Assembly: GCF_002699205.1 (NCBI RefSeq)
Contig: NZ_PABT01000014.1
Location: 310,001-374,000 of the forward strand
Length of the DNA: 64,000 nucleotides
From: Allomuricauda sp.
Lineage (GTDB): Bacteria; Bacteroidota; Bacteroidia; Flavobacteriales; Flavobacteriaceae
Reading direction: 5' to 3'
In this document: piece by piece, positions 45,901 to 52,833 of the stretch
How the letters are laid out: every line of letters starts with the position of its first letter
Numbering within the stretch: the first letter of the stretch is position 1
The notes under the pieces: model-generated
What the model was told of the DNA's origin: nothing
What the model saw: only the letters and a program-made list of their open reading frames with translations
The model's database searches: none
Translations under genes and position numbers: made by a program

Positions 45901-47307
45901 TGAGAGAATGGGAATGAAAACAATTAGGATGATGAGCTGGCCAAAAACGGCCGAATTCATCATTTTTGCAGCCCCCTCAACGGTTATTTTATCTTTGATA
46001 GCTTGAATTTCCCCTTTGCTTAGATTGGCAATATCAGATTGTTTCTGGGTTATTTGGAAAGCAATATATTCCACAATAATTACCGCACCGTCGATGATGA
46101 TACCAAAGTCGATGGCACCAAGGCTCAAAAGGTTGGCATCCACCCCAAAAATGTTCATCATGGTAAGGGCGAACAACAAACAGAGTGGGATAACGGATGC
46201 CACAACAAGGCCAGATCGCCAGTTGCCCAAGAGCAGGACCACCACAAAAATTACGATCAAGCAACCCAAGACCAAGTTTTCAGTTACGGTGAAAGTAGTC
46301 CTGCCAATAAGTTCACTTCGGTCCAGGAAAGGGTTGATGTACACCCCCTCAGGCAAGGATTTTGAAATAGCCGCAACCCTTTCCTTTACAGCCTCGATCA
46401 CTCGTTTGGAATCAGCATCCTTGAGCATCATAATCTGTCCAAGAACTTTTTCACCCTCTCCGTTTCCGGTTATGGCACCAAATCTTGGGGCACTGCCAAA
46501 ACCAACTTTGGCAATGTCTTTAATATAGATGGGAATGCCATTTCTGGTGGTTACAACGATGTTTTCAATGTCGGACAGACTGCTGACCAAACCTTCTCCC
46601 CGGATAAAATAAGCTTGGTTCACTTTTTCGATATAGCCACCACCTGTAACGCTGTTGTTCTTTTCCAAGGCAGTGAACACTTCTTTTGCAGTAACATTGA
46701 AAGCATTCAGTTTTTGGGTTTGAATGGCAACTTCGTACTGTTTTAGGTGACCACCCCAAGTATTGACCTCCACTACGCCTGGAATACCGGAAAGCTGACG
46801 TTTTACTATCCAATCTTGGATGGTTCTGAGATCTGTGGAAGTGTATCGGTCTTTGTACTCCGGTTCTACATCGAGAATGTACTGATAAATTTCTCCCAGA
46901 CCTGTGGTTATCGGACCCATTTCTGGGCTTCCAAAACCTTCGGGAATACGGCTTGAGGCGGATTTTATTTTTTCAGCAATAAGCTGTCTGGGCAAATAGG
47001 TGCCCATATCGTCCTCGAATACGATGGTGACCACGGACAACCCAAACTTGGATATCGAACGAATTTCCTGTACACCGGGCAAGTTTGCCATTTCCAGTTC
47101 TACGGGATAGGTGACAAATTGTTCCATATCCTGTGTGGACAAACTCGTTGAGGTGGTAATGACCTGGACCTGGTTGTTGGTTACATCCGGAACGGCACCG
47201 ATCGGTATTTGAGACAGCGAGTATAAACCTACCAAGGCTATAAAAGCTGTAAAAAGCAGAACAATAAACTTGTTCCGTATACTAAAGTTGATAATTTTTG
47301 AAAACAT
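42970..47307 (-). CDS. CusA/CzcA heavy-metal RND pump fused to a TolC-like channel
   Basis: 1445 residues. Residues 1-1040 form an HME-type RND pump: GAVPDVTNNQVQV near residue 35, TM4 motif GAIDFGIIIDGAVIIVEY with its relay Asp, and a late GIAVLNGIVLIEH. After TM12 comes FQKGRKKKK and then MNKNALTLVLLLAATSGFSQ, which looks exactly like an independent start plus signal peptide (codon 1049, base 44163). Residues 1065-1445 are a TolC-like protein (LEDLKAKALESNKGIQ, then YTLTL end). The fusion puts pump and channel in a fixed ratio. Cleavage at the buried signal is likely. Confidence 0.92.
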   Translation of the reverse strand: MFSKIINFSIRNKFIVLLFTAFIALVGLYSLSQIPIGAVPDVTNNQVQVITTSTSLSTQDMEQFVTYPVELEMANLPGVQEIRSISKFGLSVVTIVFEDDMGTYLPRQLIAEKIKSASSRIPEGFGSPEMGPITTGLGEIYQYILDVEPEYKDRYTSTDLRTIQDWIVKRQLSGIPGVVEVNTWGGHLKQYEVAIQTQKLNAFNVTAKEVFTALEKNNSVTGGGYIEKVNQAYFIRGEGLVSSLSDIENIVVTTRNGIPIYIKDIAKVGFGSAPRFGAITGNGEGEKVLGQIMMLKDADSKRVIEAVKERVAAISKSLPEGVYINPFLDRSELIGRTTFTVTENLVLGCLIVIFVVVLLLGNWRSGLVVASVIPLCLLFALTMMNIFGVDANLLSLGAIDFGIIIDGAVIIVEYIAFQITQKQSDIANLSKGEIQAIKDKITVEGAAKMMNSAVFGQLIILIVFIPILSLSGVEGKMFRPMALTFSFALIGAVLLCFTYVPVASALFLKPSKASSKSISTRLVNWIHKLYEPIIEWAMRSKKLVLSVATALLVGAIVLFSTMGGEFVPTLDEGDFVIQPVLKTGTSLAKTVETTTKIEQILIDQFPEVKQIVSRIGAAEVPTDPMSMEESDVIITLKPKDEWVSAKTKDELADKFKEALAVIPGMEVEFTQPIEMRFNELITGVRADIAIKIFGENLAILNKKANEIKDLIQNVEGASDIVVEKVEGLPQMNVSFDRAKIARHGLNIADLNEMISMGFAGKVVGSVFEGERQFDIAVRLDEENRQDISNLKNLYVDIPNGGKIPMSELAQITYQKGAAKISRDDTRRRIVVGINVRNRDLQSVVDDVQLLVNEHIKLPSGYSITYGGQFENLQNAKARLTVAVPIALLLIFIMLYFAFGSVKEALLIFSAIPLSAVGGVLLLWLRDMPFSISAGVGFIALFGIAVLNGIVLIEHFKELKSKKFDSMEDLIKQGTNDRLRAVLLTASAAALGFLPMAVSTNAGAEVQRPLATVVIGGLVTATLLTLVVLPVLYAYANNIKFQKGRKKKKMNKNALTLVLLLAATSGFSQTQLNLEDLKAKALESNKGIQAGLLMVDQAEVLKGTAFEFDKTDIYYQYDENNLALNGEPLKVFGAQQQIEFPTVYGAKSKLQKSNYELQKASFEIKKKQLFESLSLAYYEYQTLQQKAKLYSTLDSIYSTFAHAANRRFELGETNYLEKVTAQAKQRQITNAYLKIQQQLLTTYGQIVSLVQSEDTLDIAHEQPKKLSVMNTQGMLETETAFLDRRQALSNAQKSLEENRLLPDLNLEYFQGTNKGLGTSLYGIQLGVRIPIFFFGHSSKLKSSKIQTKITAMENNEISVAMNQRYKTLLGQLEQQSKELSYYEDEGSQLSDQILKAATANFQNGEIDFFQYIQSLENAYDIQLNYLDVLNQYNQTVIAINYLTLTL

Positions 47308-47384
47308 GATTCATAGAAATAATAGCATTATTAAAATTGAATAAGGCTTGCGGAAAGTGTTCAGCAAAGCTGAAGGGCTATGAA

Positions 47385-47786
47385 CTATGCGTTTTTTGGA
47401 GGCTGGAAGGGGTGGTCTCCCCAAATTAGGGAATAAGATATTTGATAGTGGAAATTGCCCGTGGAAGCCATGGGAACTTCTGGATTTGAGTAAATGAAAC
47501 TATCTGTGCCCAAAACAAAAACCAACGGTTGGGCACAAGGTGTTTGTTGATGTTGGAAAGGAAGTTTTTCGTGGTCTTTCTGCTCTTCTTGGTGTTTCTC
47601 ACTGTGGGAAGCTTTAAGCTCACCGTAGTGTTTGGAAATAAAAACTAGAAAGTTGTCACCATATTCCTTATTGTGAAATTGGTAATGCTCAATTAATTGT
47701 TCCAATTCGACCAAATCCTTAAAATGGACATCGGCCCCATGTAACAAAATAAGCAATGAAAGCCCTATGATAACAAGTTTATTCAT
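47385..47786 (-). CDS. His-rich exported protein upstream of the metal pump
   Basis: 133 residues. The start MNKLVIIGLSLLILLHGADVHF is a hydrophobic signal or anchor. The middle has a high share of His, Lys and Glu (HYQFHNKEYG, SEKHQEEQKDHEKLPFQHQQ), which suits metal binding. It lies 77 bases before the pump gene on the same strand. I know no named family. Guess: a periplasmic metal-binding helper of the efflux operon. Confidence 0.65.
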   Translation of the reverse strand: MNKLVIIGLSLLILLHGADVHFKDLVELEQLIEHYQFHNKEYGDNFLVFISKHYGELKASHSEKHQEEQKDHEKLPFQHQQTPCAQPLVFVLGTDSFIYSNPEVPMASTGNFHYQISYSLIWGDHPFQPPKNA

Positions 47787-48043
47787 CCTAACAACTATAA
47801 AGTTACGAAGAATACACTGTTAGTTAAATAGTTGGCTCTAATTTAGAATGAGTCCGATTCTTATGAAGACCATAGAAACCCTATTGGGTCTCTATGGTTG
47901 ATATTCCATTGTCCAGTTGCTTGTAAGTTCTTTACTGAAACTATGATTTACTCAATATCACTGAGAAAAATTAGAGGATTTGATGAAAATTTTAAAGGTT
48001 CGGATATATGTTTAAGGGATTTTTAATTTTTATTGGATACTGT
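47787..48043. other. Intergenic region with a 13-base hairpin
   Basis: No gene is seen. ACCATAGAAACCC (47869-47881) and GGGTCTCTATGGT (47886-47898) form a stem with one weak pair and a 4-base loop TATT. On the minus strand the weak pair becomes U-G. There is no T-run on either side, so it may be a site or an attenuator and not a standard terminator. Confidence 0.45.
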
Positions 48044-48520
48044 TTAAAAATATAATTCCTCAAGAACAATCCCATAATCGTGTTGCAGATCTTCATGGAG
48101 CAAGGGAATTTTTTTGTTGATGTATTCCAATTGGCGATTGTACAGGTTTTTCAGGGTGGTATTTCTGTTGATGGATGGTTGAAAGGATTTTAGCTTCTGG
48201 CAGAAATACAACAATAGTTCTACCTCGGTAGCCTTGTTGCCTGAATATCGGATATACTTTTTGATGGTCCGAAGTATTTTTCGAACACTTTTTTTGATAT
48301 AGAAATAGCTGTTGATGTTGATATCGTCGAACATTTCGTCCACTTCTTCCTTTACGGTTTCAATGTATCCTTCTTCGCTTTCTGATTCAAATAGCAAATA
48401 GGTGAGCAGTTCCTTGTTCTCTTTTTTGAACCAGGCCAGCCTTAGGCAAAGTTGCATCAATTCTTCTTGCGACTTATACTGGAGTTCCTTTTTTAATTGT
48501 GCAATGGTTGCAGCCTTCAT
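48044..48520 (-). CDS. Conserved hypothetical helical protein
   Basis: 158 residues, predicted nearly all helical, with no signal or membrane segment. The start MKAATIAQLKKELQYKSQEELMQLCLRL is followed by FDDININSYFYIKKSVRKILRTIKKYIRY and a C-terminal LHEDLQHDYGIVLEELYF. Its acidic and basic helices alternate. I do not recognise a named family, though similar proteins occur in flavobacteria. It starts 6 bases after the SDR gene's stop, so they share a transcript; no functional link is visible. Confidence 0.68.
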   Translation of the reverse strand: MKAATIAQLKKELQYKSQEELMQLCLRLAWFKKENKELLTYLLFESESEEGYIETVKEEVDEMFDDININSYFYIKKSVRKILRTIKKYIRYSGNKATEVELLLYFCQKLKSFQPSINRNTTLKNLYNRQLEYINKKIPLLHEDLQHDYGIVLEELYF

Positions 48521-48526
48521 AAATAA

Positions 48527-49282
48527 CTATCTTAAGTATGATGCTCCGTTCACATCGATTATGGTTCCGGAAGAATAAGCGGCCCCGGAAGAGGCCAAGA
48601 ATAACACGGCATGGGCTACTTCCTCGGGTTGGGCCATTCGTTTAAATGGTGATTCCCGCAACAGGTTTTCGCGCTCGGTGGGGGTCAGGGTCTCCTTGGC
48701 CATTTCGGTTTCGGTGAATCCAGGTGCCACAACACCGACATAAATGTTGTGTGGAGCCAATTTTTTGGCCAAGGATTGACTCATGGAATTCAACGCGGCT
48801 TTGCTGGCACCATAGGCAGGTTTTGTGGGTTCACCTCTAAAGGCACCACGTGACGAAATGCTCACAATGTGTCCGCCCCCGGTTTTCATCATGGCTTTTG
48901 CGCCCCAATAACATAGGTTGGCCGCAGCGAAAAGGTTGGTTTCAAAGGTTTTTTCCCAAGCGTTGGTCCAGTGGTCAAAATCTACCTTATCGATTTCATG
49001 GAATATGGAAATTCCGGCATTGTTCACCAACACATCCAGTTGGCCATATTCTTTTACAAAATCCTCTATCAAGGCTTTGGTTTCCGATTTTTGCGAAATG
49101 TCCCTTTTAAAAATGCGGTGTCCCTCTCCCGGTAATTCCATTAAGGTCTGTTGGGCAACTTCATCATTGCTCCTATAATTTATGCCCACTTTGGCCCCAT
49201 TTTTGGCAAATGCCATGGCCGTTGCCTTGCCGATACCGCGAGAGGCGCCGGTGATGAGTACATTTTTATTTGTGAAGTCCAT
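48527..49282 (-). CDS. Short-chain dehydrogenase/reductase
   Basis: 251 residues, full length. The nucleotide loop TGASRGIG is at residues 11-18, NNAGI near residue 87, the catalytic Ser in SISSRGAF and the Tyr-Lys pair in YGASKAALNS near residue 157. Arg at the end of strand 2 (GINYRSND) suggests NADP(H). It is of the 3-oxoacyl-ACP-reductase-like classical type, but no fatty-acid gene is near, so the substrate is open. TATATTTG at 49303-49310 is a good -7 box, 20 bases from the ATG. Confidence 0.92.
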   Translation of the reverse strand: MDFTNKNVLITGASRGIGKATAMAFAKNGAKVGINYRSNDEVAQQTLMELPGEGHRIFKRDISQKSETKALIEDFVKEYGQLDVLVNNAGISIFHEIDKVDFDHWTNAWEKTFETNLFAAANLCYWGAKAMMKTGGGHIVSISSRGAFRGEPTKPAYGASKAALNSMSQSLAKKLAPHNIYVGVVAPGFTETEMAKETLTPTERENLLRESPFKRMAQPEEVAHAVLFLASSGAAYSSGTIIDVNGASYLR

Positions 49283-49302
49283 GTATAAGTGATTTTATAT
49301 TT

Positions 49303-49310
49303 CAAATATA
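49303..49310 (-). promoter_or_regulatory. Candidate -7 box of the SDR gene
   Basis: On the minus strand TATATTTG fits TAnnTTTG, 20 bases from the ATG. No clear -33 partner is seen. Confidence 0.45.
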
Positions 49311-49381
49311 CTAGGATAGTAGGTTCTTGAAGCTTTAAATGAATTGCAGTACCTTTAAATTCTTTAAAAATTACCTTGATC

Positions 49382-51412
49382 ATGCGTAAATATTATCTTT
49401 TCTTGGCCGTAGCGTTTATTTCTATTTTGGCCACGGCCCAAAAGCCCAACTTCTCGTATCTCGATATTTTTGACCTTCAATATGTTTCGGATCCACAGAT
49501 TTCTCCTGATGGGGAATGGGTAGTATATCGTCGAATGGGTCTCGATATTATGAAGGATCGTTCTGCTGGTAATCTTTGGATGATCAAAGCCGATGGAAGT
49601 CAAAATCAAAAGTTGACCACCCGAGAGGTAGATGAGAGTAGTGCGAGATGGTCACCAAATGGTGATCGAATTGCTTTTGCCAGTAGCACCGATGAAGGGT
49701 CGGAAATATTTATGTACTGGGTAAAAACGGGCAAAGTAGCCAAGTTGACCCAATTGCCATACAGTCCAAGTTCGTTGACGTGGTCACCAAACGGAAAATA
49801 TCTAGCTTTTTCCATGCATGTGCCCAAAGCTCCACCTGTTGTTGCCAAAATTCCAAAAAAACCCAAAGGAGCCAAATGGGAGGATGCGCCAAGGGTTACA
49901 GATCGCCTGTACCACGAGGCGAATGGAAGGGGATATGTAGAGCCCGGTTTCAACCATATTTTTGTGGTTCCGGCCAATGGAGGTGCAGTACGACAAATTA
50001 CATCAGGTGATTGGCACCATAGGGGAACACTTTCCTGGGCAAAAGATGGATCTAAGATTTATTTTTCTGCCAATCGTTCGGATGACTGGGAATATCAATT
50101 CCGAAATAGTGAAATATATGCTGTTGATGTGGAAAATGGGAAAATCGTTGCATTAACGGATCGGAACGGTCCGGATAGTGACCCCCAGGTGTCCCCAGAC
50201 GGAAAATATATTGCCTATTTGGGTTATGAAGATAAAGTACAGACCTATCAAATAAAAAAGCTGCACATTATGAATATTGATGGCAGCAATAAACGTGTTA
50301 TATCAGAAGATTTTGACCGATCGATCTCCAATATTCGCTGGAACAAAAAAGGAAACGGACTATATTTTTTGTATGATGATAAAGGCAATGGTAAAGTAGG
50401 GTTGATAACCCTTGCCGGAGAAGTTTCAAAAATGGTGGACAATGTCGGCGGAACGTTGTTGGGAAGACCCTACTCCAGTGGGTCTTTTAGTGTCTCAAAC
50501 AATGGTGATATCGCCTTTACGCAATCAACGCCAGAATACCCTGCGGAACTTGCCATTCTTGGGGCAAAGTCCAAATCAGCTGTAAAGGTTACTGGTTTAA
50601 ACGATGCCCTGCTCAATTATCGGACCTTGGGAAAAGTGGAAGAAGTCTGGTATAAATCCTCTGTGGACGGCAGGGACATTCAAGGCTGGGTTGTATATCC
50701 CCCAAATTATGATGCCAACAAGAAATATCCCTTTATGGTAGAAAACCACGGAGGTCCAATTGCCAATTATGGAGACCGATTTTCTATCGAAATGCAATTT
50801 TACGCAGCAGCAGGATATATCGTTTTTTATCCAAATCCAAGAGGCAGTACGAGCTATGGGGAGGAATTTGGGAACTTGCTGTACAATAATTATCCGGGAG
50901 ATGATTACAATGATGTTATGGACGGTGTGGATCATTGCATACAGAAAGGGATTGCACACGAAGATCAGCTCTTTGTTACCGGGGGCAGTGCCGGGGGGAT
51001 CATGTCGGCTTGGATGATAGGCAAGAACAATCGTTTTGAAGCAGCTGTGGTTGTCAAGCCCGTCATAAATTGGATCAGTAAAACTCTTACAGCGGATAAT
51101 TATTTCAATTATGCCAATTATAGGTTCCCAGGGCAACCTTGGGAAAATTTTGAAGGTTTTTGGAAATTTTCACCCCTTTCCCTTGTTGGCAATATAGAAA
51201 CACCGACGATGGTAATGGTAGGCATGGAGGATTTGCGAACTCCTCCAAGTGAGGCAAAACAATTGTACCATGCACTAAAACTCAGAAAAATTGAGACTGT
51301 TCTAGTGGAAATACCTGGAGCACACCATGGCATAGCCAACAAGCCGAGTAACTTGATGACCAAGGTGGCACATGTATTGGCCTGGTTTGAAAAGTACAGA
51401 ACAGACAAGTAA
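49382..51412 (+). CDS. S9 family (prolyl oligopeptidase-type) peptidase
   Basis: 676 residues from the ATG at 49382; a TTG two codons earlier is the alternative. A signal peptide (MRKYYLFLAVAFISILATAQ) sends it to the periplasm or surface. Residues 25-400 form a WD/Kelch-like propeller (repeated LSPDG and WSPNG units at strands). The C-terminal hydrolase has Ser in VTGGSAGGIMS, Asp in VGMEDLRTPPSEA and His in PGAHHGIAN, in the right order for a catalytic triad. It likely trims peptides. The stop is one base before the next gene's ATG. Confidence 0.92.
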   Translation: MRKYYLFLAVAFISILATAQKPNFSYLDIFDLQYVSDPQISPDGEWVVYRRMGLDIMKDRSAGNLWMIKADGSQNQKLTTREVDESSARWSPNGDRIAFASSTDEGSEIFMYWVKTGKVAKLTQLPYSPSSLTWSPNGKYLAFSMHVPKAPPVVAKIPKKPKGAKWEDAPRVTDRLYHEANGRGYVEPGFNHIFVVPANGGAVRQITSGDWHHRGTLSWAKDGSKIYFSANRSDDWEYQFRNSEIYAVDVENGKIVALTDRNGPDSDPQVSPDGKYIAYLGYEDKVQTYQIKKLHIMNIDGSNKRVISEDFDRSISNIRWNKKGNGLYFLYDDKGNGKVGLITLAGEVSKMVDNVGGTLLGRPYSSGSFSVSNNGDIAFTQSTPEYPAELAILGAKSKSAVKVTGLNDALLNYRTLGKVEEVWYKSSVDGRDIQGWVVYPPNYDANKKYPFMVENHGGPIANYGDRFSIEMQFYAAAGYIVFYPNPRGSTSYGEEFGNLLYNNYPGDDYNDVMDGVDHCIQKGIAHEDQLFVTGGSAGGIMSAWMIGKNNRFEAAVVVKPVINWISKTLTADNYFNYANYRFPGQPWENFEGFWKFSPLSLVGNIETPTMVMVGMEDLRTPPSEAKQLYHALKLRKIETVLVEIPGAHHGIANKPSNLMTKVAHVLAWFEKYRTDK

Positions 51413-51413
51413 A

Positions 51414-51860
51414 ATGAGTGAAAGAAAAAGACATTGGTTTTGGAACATTTTGATTGTATTGACGGTGGTAATTTGTGTTCTTGCCTTTGTGGAACACTAT
51501 AAAAACTGGCATAAGATCGAAGACGGAAACTTCAGGATATTTTCTGGTATCTACTACCAAGAAATACCTTTGACCGAATTGGACAGTGTACTGTTGGTGG
51601 ATAAACTGCCCGAAATGGAACGGTCCAGTGGGTTTTCTTGGATGGAAAAGGAAAAAGGAGTTTTCTTAGATTCCATTACGCAATCAAAAGTCTATGTTTT
51701 TGTGGATGACCTATATCAACAAAAGATAAAATTGGTGCACCATGATTCCCTAAAAATGTATTTGAATCTCAGGGATAGTGTGGAAACCCAAAAATTATAT
51801 GCTATTTTGCAAGGCCGTTTGATGGGAGATATTGGGCGGCCCAATGAAAATCCCAAATAG
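51414..51860 (+). CDS. Single-pass membrane protein of unknown function
   Basis: 148 residues from the ATG at 51414 (a longer frame overlaps the peptidase gene by 40 bases and is unlikely). One membrane segment at about residues 9-26 follows MSERKRHWF. The rest is soluble and acidic: RIFSGIYYQEIPLTELDSVLLVD, then DSITQSKVYVFVDDLYQQKIKLVH. I recognise no family. It begins one base after the peptidase stop and 13 bases before the DUF2141 gene, so it belongs to a four-gene run. Confidence 0.68.
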   Translation: MSERKRHWFWNILIVLTVVICVLAFVEHYKNWHKIEDGNFRIFSGIYYQEIPLTELDSVLLVDKLPEMERSSGFSWMEKEKGVFLDSITQSKVYVFVDDLYQQKIKLVHHDSLKMYLNLRDSVETQKLYAILQGRLMGDIGRPNENPK

Positions 51861-51872
51861 TCCTGAGTTACC

Positions 51873-52280
51873 ATGAAAGCATTTCTTTTGATCCTAATTT
51901 TGTCCCCTTGGTATATGTCTTCACAAAATACCATATCGGTTCATGTGCACAATGTGCTGTCCGACAAAGGAGATGTAAATGTCGCGGTCTATAATTCGGA
52001 TGCTTCCTTTTTATCTTTTGATGAAGTTTATACCACTGGGACCGAAGCCGCGCATAAAGGGCTTGTAAAGTTACAGATTGAGGACTTGCCTTCCGGTGAA
52101 TATGCTTTGGCCGTGTTCCATGATGAGAACGGAAACGGTAAACTGGACACCAATTGGTTGGGCATACCCAAGGAGAGAGTTGCATTTTCCAAAGGTAAGA
52201 TGAAAACTTTTGGACCACCGAAGTATCAAGAATGTGCATTCCGGATTACCTCAGATTATGAAATCGACATCAGCCTTTAA
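51873..52280 (+). CDS. DUF2141 family secreted protein
   Basis: 135 residues. A short signal peptide (MKAFLLILILSPWYMSSQ) and a single beta-sandwich: TISVHVHNVLSDKGDVNVAVYN, LPSGEYALAVFHDENGNGKLDTNWLGIPKE. The DENGNGKLDTN stretch is a calcium-like acidic loop typical of DUF2141, whose function is unknown. It is co-transcribed with the S9 peptidase, the membrane protein and the DUF423 gene by position. Confidence 0.85.
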   Translation: MKAFLLILILSPWYMSSQNTISVHVHNVLSDKGDVNVAVYNSDASFLSFDEVYTTGTEAAHKGLVKLQIEDLPSGEYALAVFHDENGNGKLDTNWLGIPKERVAFSKGKMKTFGPPKYQECAFRITSDYEIDISL

Positions 52281-52290
52281 AAGATAAACA

Positions 52291-52683
52291 ATGGGAACTA
52301 TTTTTATGGCCCAATTAATGGGTGCCCTATACGGACTTTTGGCAGTGATTTTTGGCGCTTTTGGTGCCCATGCCCTCAAAAATAAATTGACCCCCGAACT
52401 GCTACAAAGTTTTGAGACAGGGGTCAAATATCAGATGTATCACGCTATTGTACTATTGGTCTTGGGTTTTAATCTCAGTTTTGATACGGCCTTGGATGCA
52501 GCCATAGTTAACTGCTTTATTTTTGGAACCCTGCTATTCTCATTCAGTATTTATGCTTTGTGTATGGGAGCGGCAAAAGGACAGAAACCTCGTTTTTTGG
52601 GACCTGTCACGCCTATTGGAGGGTTACTTTTGGTAGTGGGTTGGGCCTTATTGCTCTATTCCTTTATTTCCAATTTGATCTGA
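52291..52683 (+). CDS. DUF423 (YgdD-like) membrane protein
   Basis: 130 residues with four predicted membrane segments. GALYGLLAVIFGAFGAHALKNKL near residue 10 and ETGVKYQMYHAIVLLVLGF near residue 45 are the family's core motifs. Function unknown. The start could be the ATG at 52291 or the in-frame ATG at 52306. It ends where the opposite-facing small Cys-rich gene of the Feo operon ends, with about 2 bases between the two stops. Confidence 0.88.
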   Translation: MGTIFMAQLMGALYGLLAVIFGAFGAHALKNKLTPELLQSFETGVKYQMYHAIVLLVLGFNLSFDTALDAAIVNCFIFGTLLFSFSIYALCMGAAKGQKPRFLGPVTPIGGLLLVVGWALLLYSFISNLI

Positions 52684-52685
52684 TG

Positions 52686-52826
52686 TTAATTGCACCCACA
52701 ATTGTCTTGTCCACATGATTTGGATTTGTTCCCTTTTCCGAAAAGTGATTTGGGCACGAAAAATTTCCATACCAAATAACCTACTGCTAAAATTAGCGTC
52801 GCATAAACTAATAATTGTTGAATCAT
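52686..52826 (-). CDS. FeoB-associated Cys-rich membrane protein
   Basis: 46 residues read from the ATG at 52826. One membrane segment at about residues 5-22 (LLVYATLILAVGYLVW) is followed by a basic stretch and the tail SCGQDNCGCN with three cysteines. This is the small FeoB-associated protein found in the third position of many Bacteroidota feo operons, in a role like FeoC. It starts 7 bases after the FeoB stop. The cysteines may hold iron. Confidence 0.88.
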   Translation of the reverse strand: MIQQLLVYATLILAVGYLVWKFFVPKSLFGKGNKSKSCGQDNCGCN

Positions 52827-52833
52827 CTGTGCA

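Noticed and set aside
47869..47898. Terminator call for the hairpin in the gap before the metal operon
   Set aside because: There is no T-run on either strand after the stem.
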